Origin: Beverwykella pulmonaria
Taxonomy: Eukaryota; Ascomycota; Dothideomycetes; Pleosporales; Melanommataceae
DNA length: 64,000 bases
Direction of reading: 5' to 3'
Assembly: GCA_001599595.1 (NCBI GenBank)
Contig: BCHH01000009.1
Coordinates: 298,099 to 362,098 of the forward strand
A program made the position numbers and the translations under genes. The number at the start of each line of letters is the position of its first letter. Positions within the stretch are counted from its first letter, which is position 1. The notes beneath the pieces are model-generated. The model was not told the DNA's origin, did no database searches, and saw nothing but the letters and a program-made list of their open reading frames with translations. Positions 22,985 to 32,878 of this stretch are shown here, one piece after another.

Positions 22985-24989
22985 ATGACTGACTACGTTC
23001 AAGAAACAATAGGCTATCATTTCGCTGACCGTGAGATGCTCTACACGGCCCTCAAGGCAGCGCACAGAAGCAGAGATGGCAAGGTATCGGACAACGGTAA
23101 TAGGGGCTTAGCTAAGATTGGGGTAAGTGCTATTGACATGGTGGAAGCATACAACACCGTCACTGCGGGGAGCGAAAGCAAAAGTAAGTCCTCCATCGTT
23201 TTTACCTATAGAAAATCACTGAGTCCAGTAGAAGATGCGGAGTCTTGTCAACACTGGTCCAAGTCCAAGCAAGGTCGGGCGGACACATGCAAAAAACTAG
23301 GCATAGATTCTTGCATTACAAAGAGTCCTCGACAGCAACACGAACCACCTTCCACGACTGTGCTCGCCAACACGATGAGCGCTATATTTGGCGCTGTTTG
23401 GATCGACCTCGAGAAGCAGCAGGAAGACACAGCAACTGCCCGTATGAAGGTGTCCAATATCCTGCGCCGGATAGACTCATTCGTTGCTCGTACGACACAT
23501 GAAGATTCTTCTCATGCCAACACAGCGACTGCTCCGAATGAAGAAGGGCACGTCGGTCCACAATTTACTACGGATGAAGAAATGTCGGACTTCATCCCCC
23601 CAGACATGACACTCGATCTTGAAATGATCGCCACGAATTCAGTCACATTCCAGCACTCGCCTGAGAGCCAACACAATGCACCTGTTGATATACCTACAAA
23701 TCTGCCTCCATTTTATGGCACCATGGTAGAAACTGATTATGGCTTGTTGAATGAAACGAACAGTGGGGTTATGTACCCAAACGTCTCCAACACTAGCATT
23801 TGCGAAGTCTACGGACAGAGTAACAAAACATTGAACTCGTTCCTTACCACCGAGGAGGTCAGCTTCAACACCGTCCCGCTGTTAGAGCAGGATGAGGTAG
23901 TCGAGGGTTCTAGGAACCGACCGATCATCGGAGGCGAAGAATCATTGGAGGCAGCCCAAGTATCTTCGACCGAGGATAGGCGTCCACAGTCGATCTCTCC
24001 TGGGACACGATATGACTCGATTTACTACCGACTTCTTCATGCGGAGCAAAAAAAACTGAACGTGCTCTCGATACCAGATCACGAAAGCTGGTCGAAATAC
24101 TTGAATCATCCTGGACTTGATGAATTATGCACAAACCCCATGCAGGCCACGCAATTACGCTTCTTGTACTTGGCCATTGGCAGTATTGGGACGTTGATTG
24201 ACTTTCAACAACAACTTCGGGTTGCTAGGCAGAAGCAGATCGGCCATTCCCAGCTCTTTGAACCGATCTCAGATCTCACGGAGCGGTTCCGCGAGATATG
24301 TCGCCTTGATGGCGAAGAAGCTCTGTGTGTCCTCATGAGGCGATATCACATCATCAAGTTTTGCGAGACCGAGCGGGAAGAATTCCGCCAGAATAACTGG
24401 ATGTTTTTAGAAACTTCATCTACGTTCCAAGTAGCACACAGAGCTCAAAGGGGAAATCCCACCGTGAACGACGAGGCAGCCATAACCACAGCAATAGCAT
24501 CCAGAATCGAGCCGCGACTGGATAAAGACAGCAAAGAATTCAAGAAGCTCCGCGATAGAATCAAACGACTGCGTAAACTGGCTCAGAACTTGCGGATGTT
24601 AACCAACACCTACGGATTCGGAATCCTCGCACTCCTTCCCTCGGGACCATCTTTTCCAGACATGTCCCTTACTGATACAGCGTTAGTTTCACGCAGTAGA
24701 AAACACATTAGATTCGACTAACTTCCGCAGGTTGAGGAATATGGCTGAATCCTGCTTCAGGAAGTTCACCGCCCTCTTATGCCAGCAGCAAGGCCCGTAT
24801 CTCAGAACGCTGAGCCAAGCTATGGAGCCGGCTCTTCTGGCCGTGGCAGAAGGAGATTTGTCGTCTCGGGACTTCTTTTTCATTGAAAACGTGGACATGA
24901 GCAATGCTGACAGCCTCCTAAAAGGCTCATCAGACTTGTTAGAGAGGCTGACTTCAATAAGCTCAGACAATTGGGGGTTTCTTGGGTAA
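22985..24989 (+). CDS. Degenerate RNase III-like domain protein
   Basis: Exons 22985-24681 and 24731-24989. The 49-nt intron (gttagt, branch gactaac, cttccgcag) restores the frame to a conserved-looking C-terminus and gives 651 aa before allowing for a further likely intron at 23184-23231 (gtaagt ... gtag, 48 nt, removes 16 residues). The N-terminus resembles an RNase III helical domain: IGYHFADREMLYTALKAA, then GNRGLAKIGVSAIDM at the signature site, and later VLANTMSAIFGAVWIDL, like the second signature. The acidic residues expected in the signature (ERLALLGD-type) are missing, so cleavage activity is unlikely. The central part is acidic and disordered; the last 250 residues are helical. No dsRNA-binding domain is seen. 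Such proteins form expanded ascomycete families of unknown role. Confidence 0.65.
23184..23231 (+). other. Probable 48-nt in-frame intron in RNase III-like gene
   Basis: Begins gtaagt, contains cactgag and ends ccagtag. It is 48 nt long and stop-free, so translation continues whether or not it is removed. Splicing brings the region after GSESK directly to the helix that aligns best with RNase III domains. An acceptor three bases earlier (ending 23228) is also possible. Confidence 0.5.
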
Positions 24990-25177
24990 TATGGATAGCA
25001 TAGCGAATAGCGTTGATTAATGCTGACAGCACAACGAGGTATGATTCTAACGTGTGTTTTTTCGAGACTACGGGTTACAGGGTAAAGGGAAGTTTCCTAG
25101 CCCTAGGTCCTAGAATTGGACGGCCAAGCGCTCTTCTATACACAATTTCACCCTCTCTTTCAACCCACAAGACATTG
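24990..25177. other. 3' flank of RNase III-like gene
   Basis: Probable 3' UTR and spacer before the LTR-like element. No gene seen. Confidence 0.3.
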
Positions 25178-25301
25178 TGTTACGGTTATATCACGTGCAT
25201 TGCTATATCACGTGCCGTTGTACTAGCTATATATAGGTGTCCTCTCGCCCAACCTTCTCTGATACACAGAGAGCTCAATTCACCTCATTTTAACTCCAAT
25301 A
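25178..25301 (+). mobile_element. Probable solo LTR with 5-bp target-site duplication
   Basis: A 124-bp segment starting TGTTACGG is flanked on both sides by the direct repeat CATTG (25173-25177 and 25302-25306), the length expected for LTR-retrotransposon integration. Inside is a tandem TATATCACGTGC pair followed by a TATA box (ctatatatagg) and a short pyrimidine-rich stretch, the layout of a small LTR promoter. The 3' end reads CCAATA instead of the usual CA, which weakens the call. No internal retroelement coding sequence follows, so if correct this is a solo LTR left after recombination. Confidence 0.4.
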
Positions 25302-25595
25302 CATTGTAATACTCATATAGCGGGGCTGATCTCGGCCGTTCTTGAGGGCCCCACTCGTCCAGGCCAGTCTCATTATACCTCGAGTTGGAAGCGTACCCAC
25401 GAGAGACGGCAACCAATACACAACATTCTTGATTAGGCTAGCCCTGTTCAAGGAGGGTAACGTCAGTAGCATAGTGCAGCCGCAGTATTCCAGCCCCAGC
25501 GCCAGAAGGGCTACGGATGGAAACGCAAGGATGGGCTAGATACATTATTTAAATTCAATACTCATGCTGAAACATAGTCCAGTGCTTGCGCCCTA
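25302..25595. other. Spacer between LTR-like element and CorA-like gene
   Basis: A 65-codon plus-strand ORF (25342-25539) could hold the missing N-terminal part of the next gene, but no splice connection was found. Confidence 0.25.
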
Positions 25596-26558
25596 GTGGG
25601 AACGGGTAGTGGACGCAGGTTGCCTTTACCCTTGTCGCGTCAAACATTCGAAGCTCTTGCGCAGCTTTGGAAAATACCTCGCTCGTTCTTGTATCTTATG
25701 AGTACCCAAATGTCGGGTTTCTCATTAGTTGAAGGCGAAGTGGTATGCCATCAACTTTTTCTTAAGACCATGTGCCTCACTAAAGTGATGGAATGGACGG
25801 GTATTCCAGACGTTTAGCAAAAGAAAATCCACGACCACCAGACGAACGCCATCGTGGCTTTCCTCCATGGACGCATAGAGGATGAACTCAGTCTCCTCTG
25901 CGAAGAAATACAAAGCTCGAGAAACTTCATTGGACTGCCCATATTCATTCCAGTATACCTCCTAGAGCTGGAAACCGACTTCGTTGATGAGAGTCTCCAC
26001 TTTTGCCATGACCAGATCAGTCGGGTCAAAACTGAAACCAGAATGAAGAAGGCAACACCGGATGTTGACGTGAGCGATCTTGGAAGGCTCGCCTTCATCA
26101 CTAGCAGTCGAATTCTTACCAAGGTATCGGTGACGCTTGCCACATCTGATTACGCTTGTGAGGCCCATCTGGCATTACTAGACCATCTAGGGAAGCAGAA
26201 TGAAGGCTCCATGGCAAGACTCTTAGAAGACCGGCGGGACATGGTAGGAGAGAGGTTAAAAGTGTTGGAAAAGAGGATCGACTTCCTTCGAGGTCGTATG
26301 CAATCATAACTTCCCTCGGCAAAATGTCTCTCCAAATGCTCACAGGCTTATGTTCGGACTGTAAGCGCGGTTTCGACTGTCAGAGAGCTGTGCTGACTTT
26401 TATCCTAGGTGTACAGTCATATGGGACAGAAAGATAATACCCTAACTATACAGACCGCCGAAGCTTCTTTGCAACTCACTGCAACAAGTTACGAGCTGAG
26501 CGCAGCGATGAAATCTCTTGCAGAAGACTCCAAGCAAGTTGCATTTGACCACGTCTAG
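25596..26558 (+). pseudogene. Truncated CorA-like fungal membrane protein gene, probably decayed
   Basis: The frame starts in the middle of a protein (LSRQTFEALAQLWKIPRSFL). A TAG at 25815-25817 interrupts it, but a good 75-nt phase-0 intron (25743-25817, gtatgc ... gtttag) would remove that stop. The frame continues with FLHGRIEDELSLL and a long helical region ending near FLRGRMQS. The last exon, 26409-26558, follows a clear intron (26361-26408, gtaagc ... ctgac ... cctag) and reads VYSHMGQKDNTLTIQTAEAS ... SAAMKSLAEDSKQVAFDHV, then stops. This matches the helix before the two membrane spans in fungal CorA-like proteins, where SAMKTIAVLTMVFLP would be expected. The membrane spans are absent, a TAA lies at 26307-26309, and no in-frame ATG opens the locus. 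Decay is likely; a shortened active gene is not excluded. Confidence 0.55.
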
Positions 26559-27294
26559 AGACAGCTCTTTGATGTGTATCATCGCGATCTTGACTTTGGT
26601 TTTCCTCCCGCCCACATTCACGGCGGTGAGTAGGCTCTTACGATCTTAATATATACCCAGCTAAATTTCGTAGACACTTTTTAGCACTCAGTTCTTCGAC
26701 TTTAACGCCCCTGACAGAAGTCATATTGTATCACCTCGATTTGGATTTATTGGGTGATCACAATTTCTCTCACAGCTGTCACTTCTGTCCTAGCAGGCCA
26801 CTTTTGGAGAGTAAAGGATAGTAATTTGACTAACACCCTCATAAGACGCAATTCGGTGATGGAATCGATGGAAGCTGAGATGGCGAGGAGGCAATAGTAA
26901 AGGTCCGGAAGCCTGCTTCCGACTTACGCTCGGATAATTTTCGGCAATCCCCAAGCCTACATTGAACATGGAATTTGTGATTACACTTAATATCCAAAGT
27001 TCATCCCTCGACCTTCTTGTCATTATCCCACAATAATTGTTGTGCTCTGACCGAATTATACGTCGCATCAAACTACGTACTATTAGTCGACCTCGTTTTC
27101 GGCCCCGGCGCTGTCGCACGCTTCGTTTTTCGGCGTCCGCGGCATGCGAGCTAGGCATAAGATTATAAAACTTTTCCTGGCTTGAATTGTACTTCCATCA
27201 CTTTCCTTACCATTCGCATTGACCAGAGTGTGTCCGTGGTCAATATTGCTTATGATGCTCCTGGTGAGTTGTTAAACAACACATAGTCAATCGT
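26559..27294. other. Intergenic, no gene seen
   Basis: A/T-rich, with one 122-codon minus-strand ORF (27158-26790) lacking protein features. Should contain the promoter of the downstream transporter. Confidence 0.3.
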
Positions 27295-29103
27295 ATGGCA
27301 CGACCAGCATGGCTGGCGTCCTTCACGCAGCAAGGCTCTAAACAGCCATATTTGCTCAAGTACAGAAGCTCGGATAGCTTTATCATCGGAACTGTTGCCT
27401 TGGCTGTATTTACCGTACGTTCTCTCATTTCCTCAGTCCAGGGCACTCCAAATAAACCAATCAAAACTCTTTTTTTATGGTTCCTCCTATCCAAGATTCA
27501 TTCCGCTCAAATCAACTCTATTTCAACGAACTGGCCTAAAACATTTCTGTCGGAAAGAAATATGAGATATGGTCGCTTGGTACCTATGCTGATTCTATTC
27601 CCTGTAGGATATGTTCCTCTATGGAGTGATCGTTCCAGTTATTCCATTCGCACTGCAAACAAGAAGTCATGTCAGTCATGATCGAGGTAAAACCCATTTC
27701 CCCAGAAATTATCACTTACCCACAACTAATGCACTACTAGTTCAATATTGGGTATCCGTTCTCATAGCAGTCTACGGCGCCGCCCTCCTAGCATTCTCTC
27801 CAATCTGCGGGTGGCTTGCAGATCACAGCACCTCTCGACGCACTCCCCTTCTCATAGGCTTGGTAGCACTCCTTGGTGCTACCATCTTGCTCAATGTAGG
27901 CTCTAAGATCGGAATTTTGATTGTTGCTCGAATCTTGCAAGGTTCCTCTGCTGCAGTTGTGTGAGTACCTTAATATCTGTACAGAGTATGGTTCTAATAT
28001 ATTCAAGGTGGGTGGTTGGACTTGCACTCCTCGCTGACACCGTACCTCAAGACCATCTTGCCCAAGCAATGGGATATGTCGGTCTTGGAATGTCTTTGGG
28101 GATCCTCGTAGCGCCGATGCTTGGCGGCATAGTTTTCGACCACGCAGGATATAACGTTGTCTTCATCATGACCTATGTGTTGCTTGGTGTTGACATAATG
28201 CTCCGCCTCTTGCTTGTGGAGAAGAAAGTGGCTGCGAAGTGGGATCCCGATGCTGCTGGGCACATAAGAGCGACGCCTGGAGAACCTCAGCAAGGCGGGA
28301 CAGAGACCACTGAGCCAGCAGGCCGTCTAAGTCAACATGAGCAAGAAAGTGCTGCAGTTTCCACAGAGGCGCCTCCTGACCCTGAGAAGGGTGTGTCCGT
28401 CACGCCTAACCCAGATGCAACCGAACCCACCCGCCAGCAACTAAGGCACCGTCTCCCACCCATCCTATCTCTTCTCTACTCACGGCGTCTTCTGGCCGCG
28501 CTCTTCGCATCTATCACTCAAGCCGCGCTTATCACATCCTTCGACTCGGTTCTCACAATTCATGCAGCCAACATCTTCCATTGGACCTCCACTGGGGCCG
28601 CCCTCCTCTTCCTACCGCTCGTGATCCCCACCTTCCTCGCGCCCCTATTCGGCTGGCTAAGCGACCGCTTCGACTGCGCCCGCTACATGACCTCTCTCGG
28701 CTTCCTGCTCGCCTGCCCACCCCTAGTCTGCCTTCGCTTCGTTGACACCAACAGTATGGCCGACAAAGTCCTCTTGTGCGCACTATTAGCGCTCACCGGT
28801 CTGACACTCTCATTCACCTTTCCACCCATTATGGCAGAAATCTCGGCGGTCGTGGAGGCAAAGGAGAGGAAGATGCTCGCGAATGGAGAAGCCGGGTATG
28901 GAAAGGGAGGAGCGTATGCGCAGGCTTACGCGCTGTTCAACATGGCGTTTGCGGCGGGTTGTTTGATTGGGCCGTTATTGGCGGGGTTCGTGGTGCAGGC
29001 GAGGGGGTGGGTGACGATGGGATGGGTTTTGGGGTTGTTGAGTGCGTTTACAGGTGTTCCGGCGTATCTTTGGATGGGCGGGTGGGTGTTTGAGAAGTCT
29101 TGA
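27295..29103 (+). CDS. MFS transporter, vesicular-amine-transporter-like, 504 aa
   Basis: Four exons: 27295-27414, 27608-27686, 27741-27960 and 28008-29103. The introns are 193, 54 and 47 nt and all phases fit. The first junction rebuilds AVFTDMFLYGVIVPVIPFAL, the TM1 signature of SLC18/VMAT-like fungal MFS proteins. GWLADHSTSRRTPLLIGL is motif A, and GYVGLGMSLGILVAPMLGG is the TM5 antiporter motif. A long cytosolic loop rich in Glu, Pro and Gly lies between the two six-helix halves. It should be a proton antiporter; its substrate is unknown. GC content rises sharply in the last exon. Confidence 0.87.
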
Positions 29104-30651
29104 AGAGATAATATCTCGGGATGGAAAATACGCAGTAGTGAAAAGTTTAAGATGGTAGAGTACCTACTATAATACTGTTACTATTTGCGAAATGTACAGC
29201 GAAAATTTCCCAGCTTCTTCGCTTGCACCAAGTCTGAAAAATGATGGATACAAAATAGCGATATATGATTGAGTGGTGGCTTGAAGCATTCATGAAATAT
29301 ACGCCACAACGCCACAACACTAACCGCTTGCGCCCAAACCTAACAAACATCTCTCATCCCCTCTCCCTTCCATCTAGTTACATCTGCCTTCCGATATCCT
29401 CCCATTCACATATGCTGCACGAATTGTTGAGATCAACAGCTCCAGTTCTCCTTCCGTCTTTCACGTTTCCCTTACCTTCGGCCCCTCCCCACAAATAGCC
29501 CTCATAGCCAGCTTCCCTGCATCTGCTTTTCTCAAGCGGTGGCAACACTATATAAGTGCATCATGACGCCGCTCCAGTAATGAGCCGCTGGCGACCTCCT
29601 TGATTCACCGACGCATCCTAGACTCTTCGATGAGTACTTTTTTATCGCGACATATTGTGGTACAATAAGGCGAGGTGGTGCTAAGGATAAAACAAAAATG
29701 ATTGTTTTTAGTGAGAGCTGAGCTGTGGTGTGGAAGTGGGATCTATGTTGATGTGGTTCACATCCTTCACGACAACACCTAACCGCCCCAATTTTATTGA
29801 TCTGCGAACAAAAATGGGAAGCCTCCAAGTTGGAAGGTTCACGGCAACAACGTTGCAATATTGTTGATGCAGATCCTCATCGATAGGGGCGTCATCGTCG
29901 TCGTTGCCGCCACCACGATCTGCAGCGATAGGCTAGGGCACTAGGAGAAGCTCGTTCCTGAATATTTCTCGCGCCTCATTCCCGCAGGGCTATTCCCTGG
30001 CAACCACAACAGGCTTTTCAGGCTGTTTTTGGGACATCGACGAATCAACATCTGCATACACGTTTTAGGACCTGGGCTTGCGGCCTCGTTGGTGCCGGTG
30101 GTTGCGCTTTTTGGAGCGAACCCCACAGTTTTTAAGGGCCGGCTTGGGCGGCGCAGCGCTCGCATGAAGATGGACAGGGCCTGGACTTTGGCTTGCGACC
30201 CACTGTTTTGGTGGTATGCCTCAGAATGGTAGATGCGTTAATGCGGCTTGTCCAGGCTCCCGCTATCCTTTTCGTCTATCGAACAAACGCCTTGTGCAAA
30301 CTTTCCTTAACGTTGATTGACGCTCAGCACGGCTTACGCACGAAAAATCGACTTTCTTTTAGTGACATCTCATCCGAGGTCTCCTCATCTATTGCTCAAT
30401 CTAATTGTCGCTACTTGTATTTGTTGTCTCCAATCCGATCCCGGTACATTTTACACTCCCTGGTCTCTTAATTTGATAACAAGGCGATCGCTACCAGTCG
30501 CAATTCCCCGACGCAGGGCACTATTCCAACTTTTCTGGCATTCTTGGTTGTTCTGGTATCTTGTTGCGGGGGCGACAGTGTACATATCTTCGTCATACTT
30601 AGGATTGCGAGCTGTGTCACCGCAACTTCAACCTTTCAATCACACTGTACC
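29104..30651. other. Intergenic, no gene seen
   Basis: About 1.55 kb with only short ORFs on either strand. A stretch of short repeats such as gtcatcgtcgtcgttgccgcc occurs near 29890. It contains the 3' UTR of the transporter and the promoter of the glucanase. Confidence 0.35.
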
Positions 30652-32060
30652 ATGAAATTCAACTGCGTGTTATCAACGGCATTGGCCGTAGGGACTGCGC
30701 TTGCTGCTCCAGGGTAAGTTACATAACCTAACCTTGAAGCTGTCCGACCTTGGACACTGTAATACTTTATCTGTATAGAAATGAGGAAAACATTGCGAAA
30801 TTGGACTGACCTTTCTCAGCGAGAAACGCTCCGTCGCCTTCAACTGGGGATCTGAAAAAATTAGAGGAGTCAACATTGGGGGATGGCTTGTACTTGAACC
30901 GTAAGTCCTCCTCCGAAACTACATCGAACCCATAACTTACACTTCCTCACAGTTGGATCACACCCTCTATCTTCGACAGCCTAGGCCGCACTGACATCGT
31001 CGACGAATTCACCCTCGGCCAAAAACTCGGCCATGACGCCGCCCTTTCCATCCTGCAAAGGCACTGGCAAACCTGGACGACCTTCGCCGACTTCCAAAAG
31101 ATCAAAAACTCGGGCTTCAACCTCGTCCGCATCCCCATCGGGTACTGGGCCTACGACACCTTCGGCTCGCCATACGTCTCAGGAGCAGCAGTCTACATCG
31201 ATGCCGCAATCGACTGGTCGCGCGCTCTCGGTCTGAAGATTATTATTGATTTGCATGGTGCACCCGGCTCCCAGAACGGCTTCGACAACTCCGGCCAAAA
31301 AGTCGCAACCCCAGGATGGCAAAGTGGCAACACTGTACAACAAACCCTCCAAGTGCTAAAAACTATCTCGGCGAAGTACGCACAGGCTCAATACCAAGAC
31401 GTCATCGTCGGCATCGAGCTCCTCAACGAGCCGCTCATAGGCCCTGTGAACCAAAACGTGGTCCGCCAGTTCTACCGCGACGGCTACGGTCAAGTGAGAG
31501 ATACATCTGATACGCCCGTGATCCTGCATGACGGGTTCCAGGCTCCGAATACATGGAACGGGTTCCTCACGCCCTCGGATGCCAACGCGCAGAACGTCGC
31601 GATTGACCACCACGAATACCAAATCTTTAGCCCGGCACTCGTCGCCATGCAGCCCTGGGAGCACCGCCAACTCGTCTGCAACACCGCAAACGCCTACTCT
31701 GGGGTTGATAAATGGACGTTCGTGGGGGAGTGGTCGGGTGCGATGACAGATTGCGCAAAGTACCTCAACGGCTTCCGCGTCGGCGCTCGCTACGACGGTA
31801 CCTTTCCAGGGTCTTCCTTTGTAGGGAAATGCGACTTTCAGAACGATGTCAGCAAGTGGCCTCAGACGTATAAGGACGACACGAGGGGCTTCATCGAGGC
31901 ACAAATTGCGGCCTACGAGAAGAAGACGCAGGGGTGGATATGGTGGAATTTCAAGACTGAGAGCGCGGCCGAGTGGGATGCGTTTAAGCTTATTGATGCG
32001 GGAGTTTTCCCCCAGCCGCTTACGCAGAGGAAGTTTGGGGTTATTTGCAATAATTTGTAA
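30652..32060 (+). CDS. Secreted exo-beta-1,3-glucanase, GH5 (subfamily 9-like)
   Basis: Three exons: 30652-30713, 30820-30900 and 30953-32060, giving 416 aa. Introns start gtaagt and end tctcag and ctcacag. A short signal peptide (CVLSTALAVGTALA) is followed by a Kex2-type GEKR site at about residues 21-24. [21 protein letters not shown] is the Exg1 family signature. Catalytic acid/base Glu is in LLNEP (about 207) and the nucleophile in VGEWSGA (about 307). The enzyme trims glucose from beta-1,3-glucan in the fungal wall or from host or storage glucan. Length matches the family. The two short first exons are missed if only the long ORF (from 31251) is read. Confidence 0.93.
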
Positions 32061-32878
32061 AGATGGGAGCAGTTGTCGATGAACCTACAAACGTACAGAA
32101 TTATCTATCTTTCGGTACACTCCTTCATCACATGTTTCACGGCCGAACACACACGCGCATAGCATACTGCGGATACCCTCGGCCACAGTAACTCGGTCTT
32201 AGCTATAATTCCTATTCTTGTTTACGGCGATGAGGTAACGAAGACTTCATGGATCTAGGGTGGAGATAAATGGTGAACGATAATTTGGAGGCAATAAAAA
32301 CACATACATTGAATGAATATATGTACCAGAATTTGCCACCAAGTTTATGTGTGGGTTTTAGAGAGAAGGAAGATTTGCCGAACCTTTGCTTGTTTCACTG
32401 CTTATTTAGATGCAACAGCACATATTTGAGCGAAGGTGAGATCATGTCGTGTCGATTGTATTCTGAGCTATCCATTAAGAGAACGACGTTGAGTCTATAC
32501 AGACGTTGGAAGGAATGCCGGTTAAAGCGAGGTCTAGAACACAAGGTGAGAGAATTCGGTGCTGACCTTGAATTAGTATACAAACCAAGGGCTTAGGTTA
32601 ACTGTGAGAGCATGAATGAACACCGCGACCATGCGTGTGAACACAAAATCACTGTTCAAATTGACATATGCCTGTAGTACTGTGCCAAACACTTCGCCCA
32701 AAATGCTCATAGACTCTATGTTGAACCCACTGATGATCAATGAACACGCAACATAACAATGTCCGTTATACGTAGGTAGATGACTCATGACTCCAGAAAA
32801 TGCGACCATGGGTTGATTCCACGCCTCTTCCGCTCCTGCCCCCTACTCTTTCTCTTACCTTCCGTGTGTAAACACCGA
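32061..32878. other. Intergenic, convergent 3' ends
   Basis: About 800 bp between the glucanase and RAD50, which converge. Two short ORFs have no protein features. Probable 3' UTRs only. Confidence 0.35.

Noticed and set aside
25815..25817. In-frame TAG read as a nonsense mutation in the CorA-like gene
   Set aside because: It forms the last three bases of a plausible 75-nt phase-0 intron (25743-25817, gtatgc ... gtttag), so it need not be a mutation. The pseudogene call rests on the missing ATG, the later TAA and the lost membrane part.
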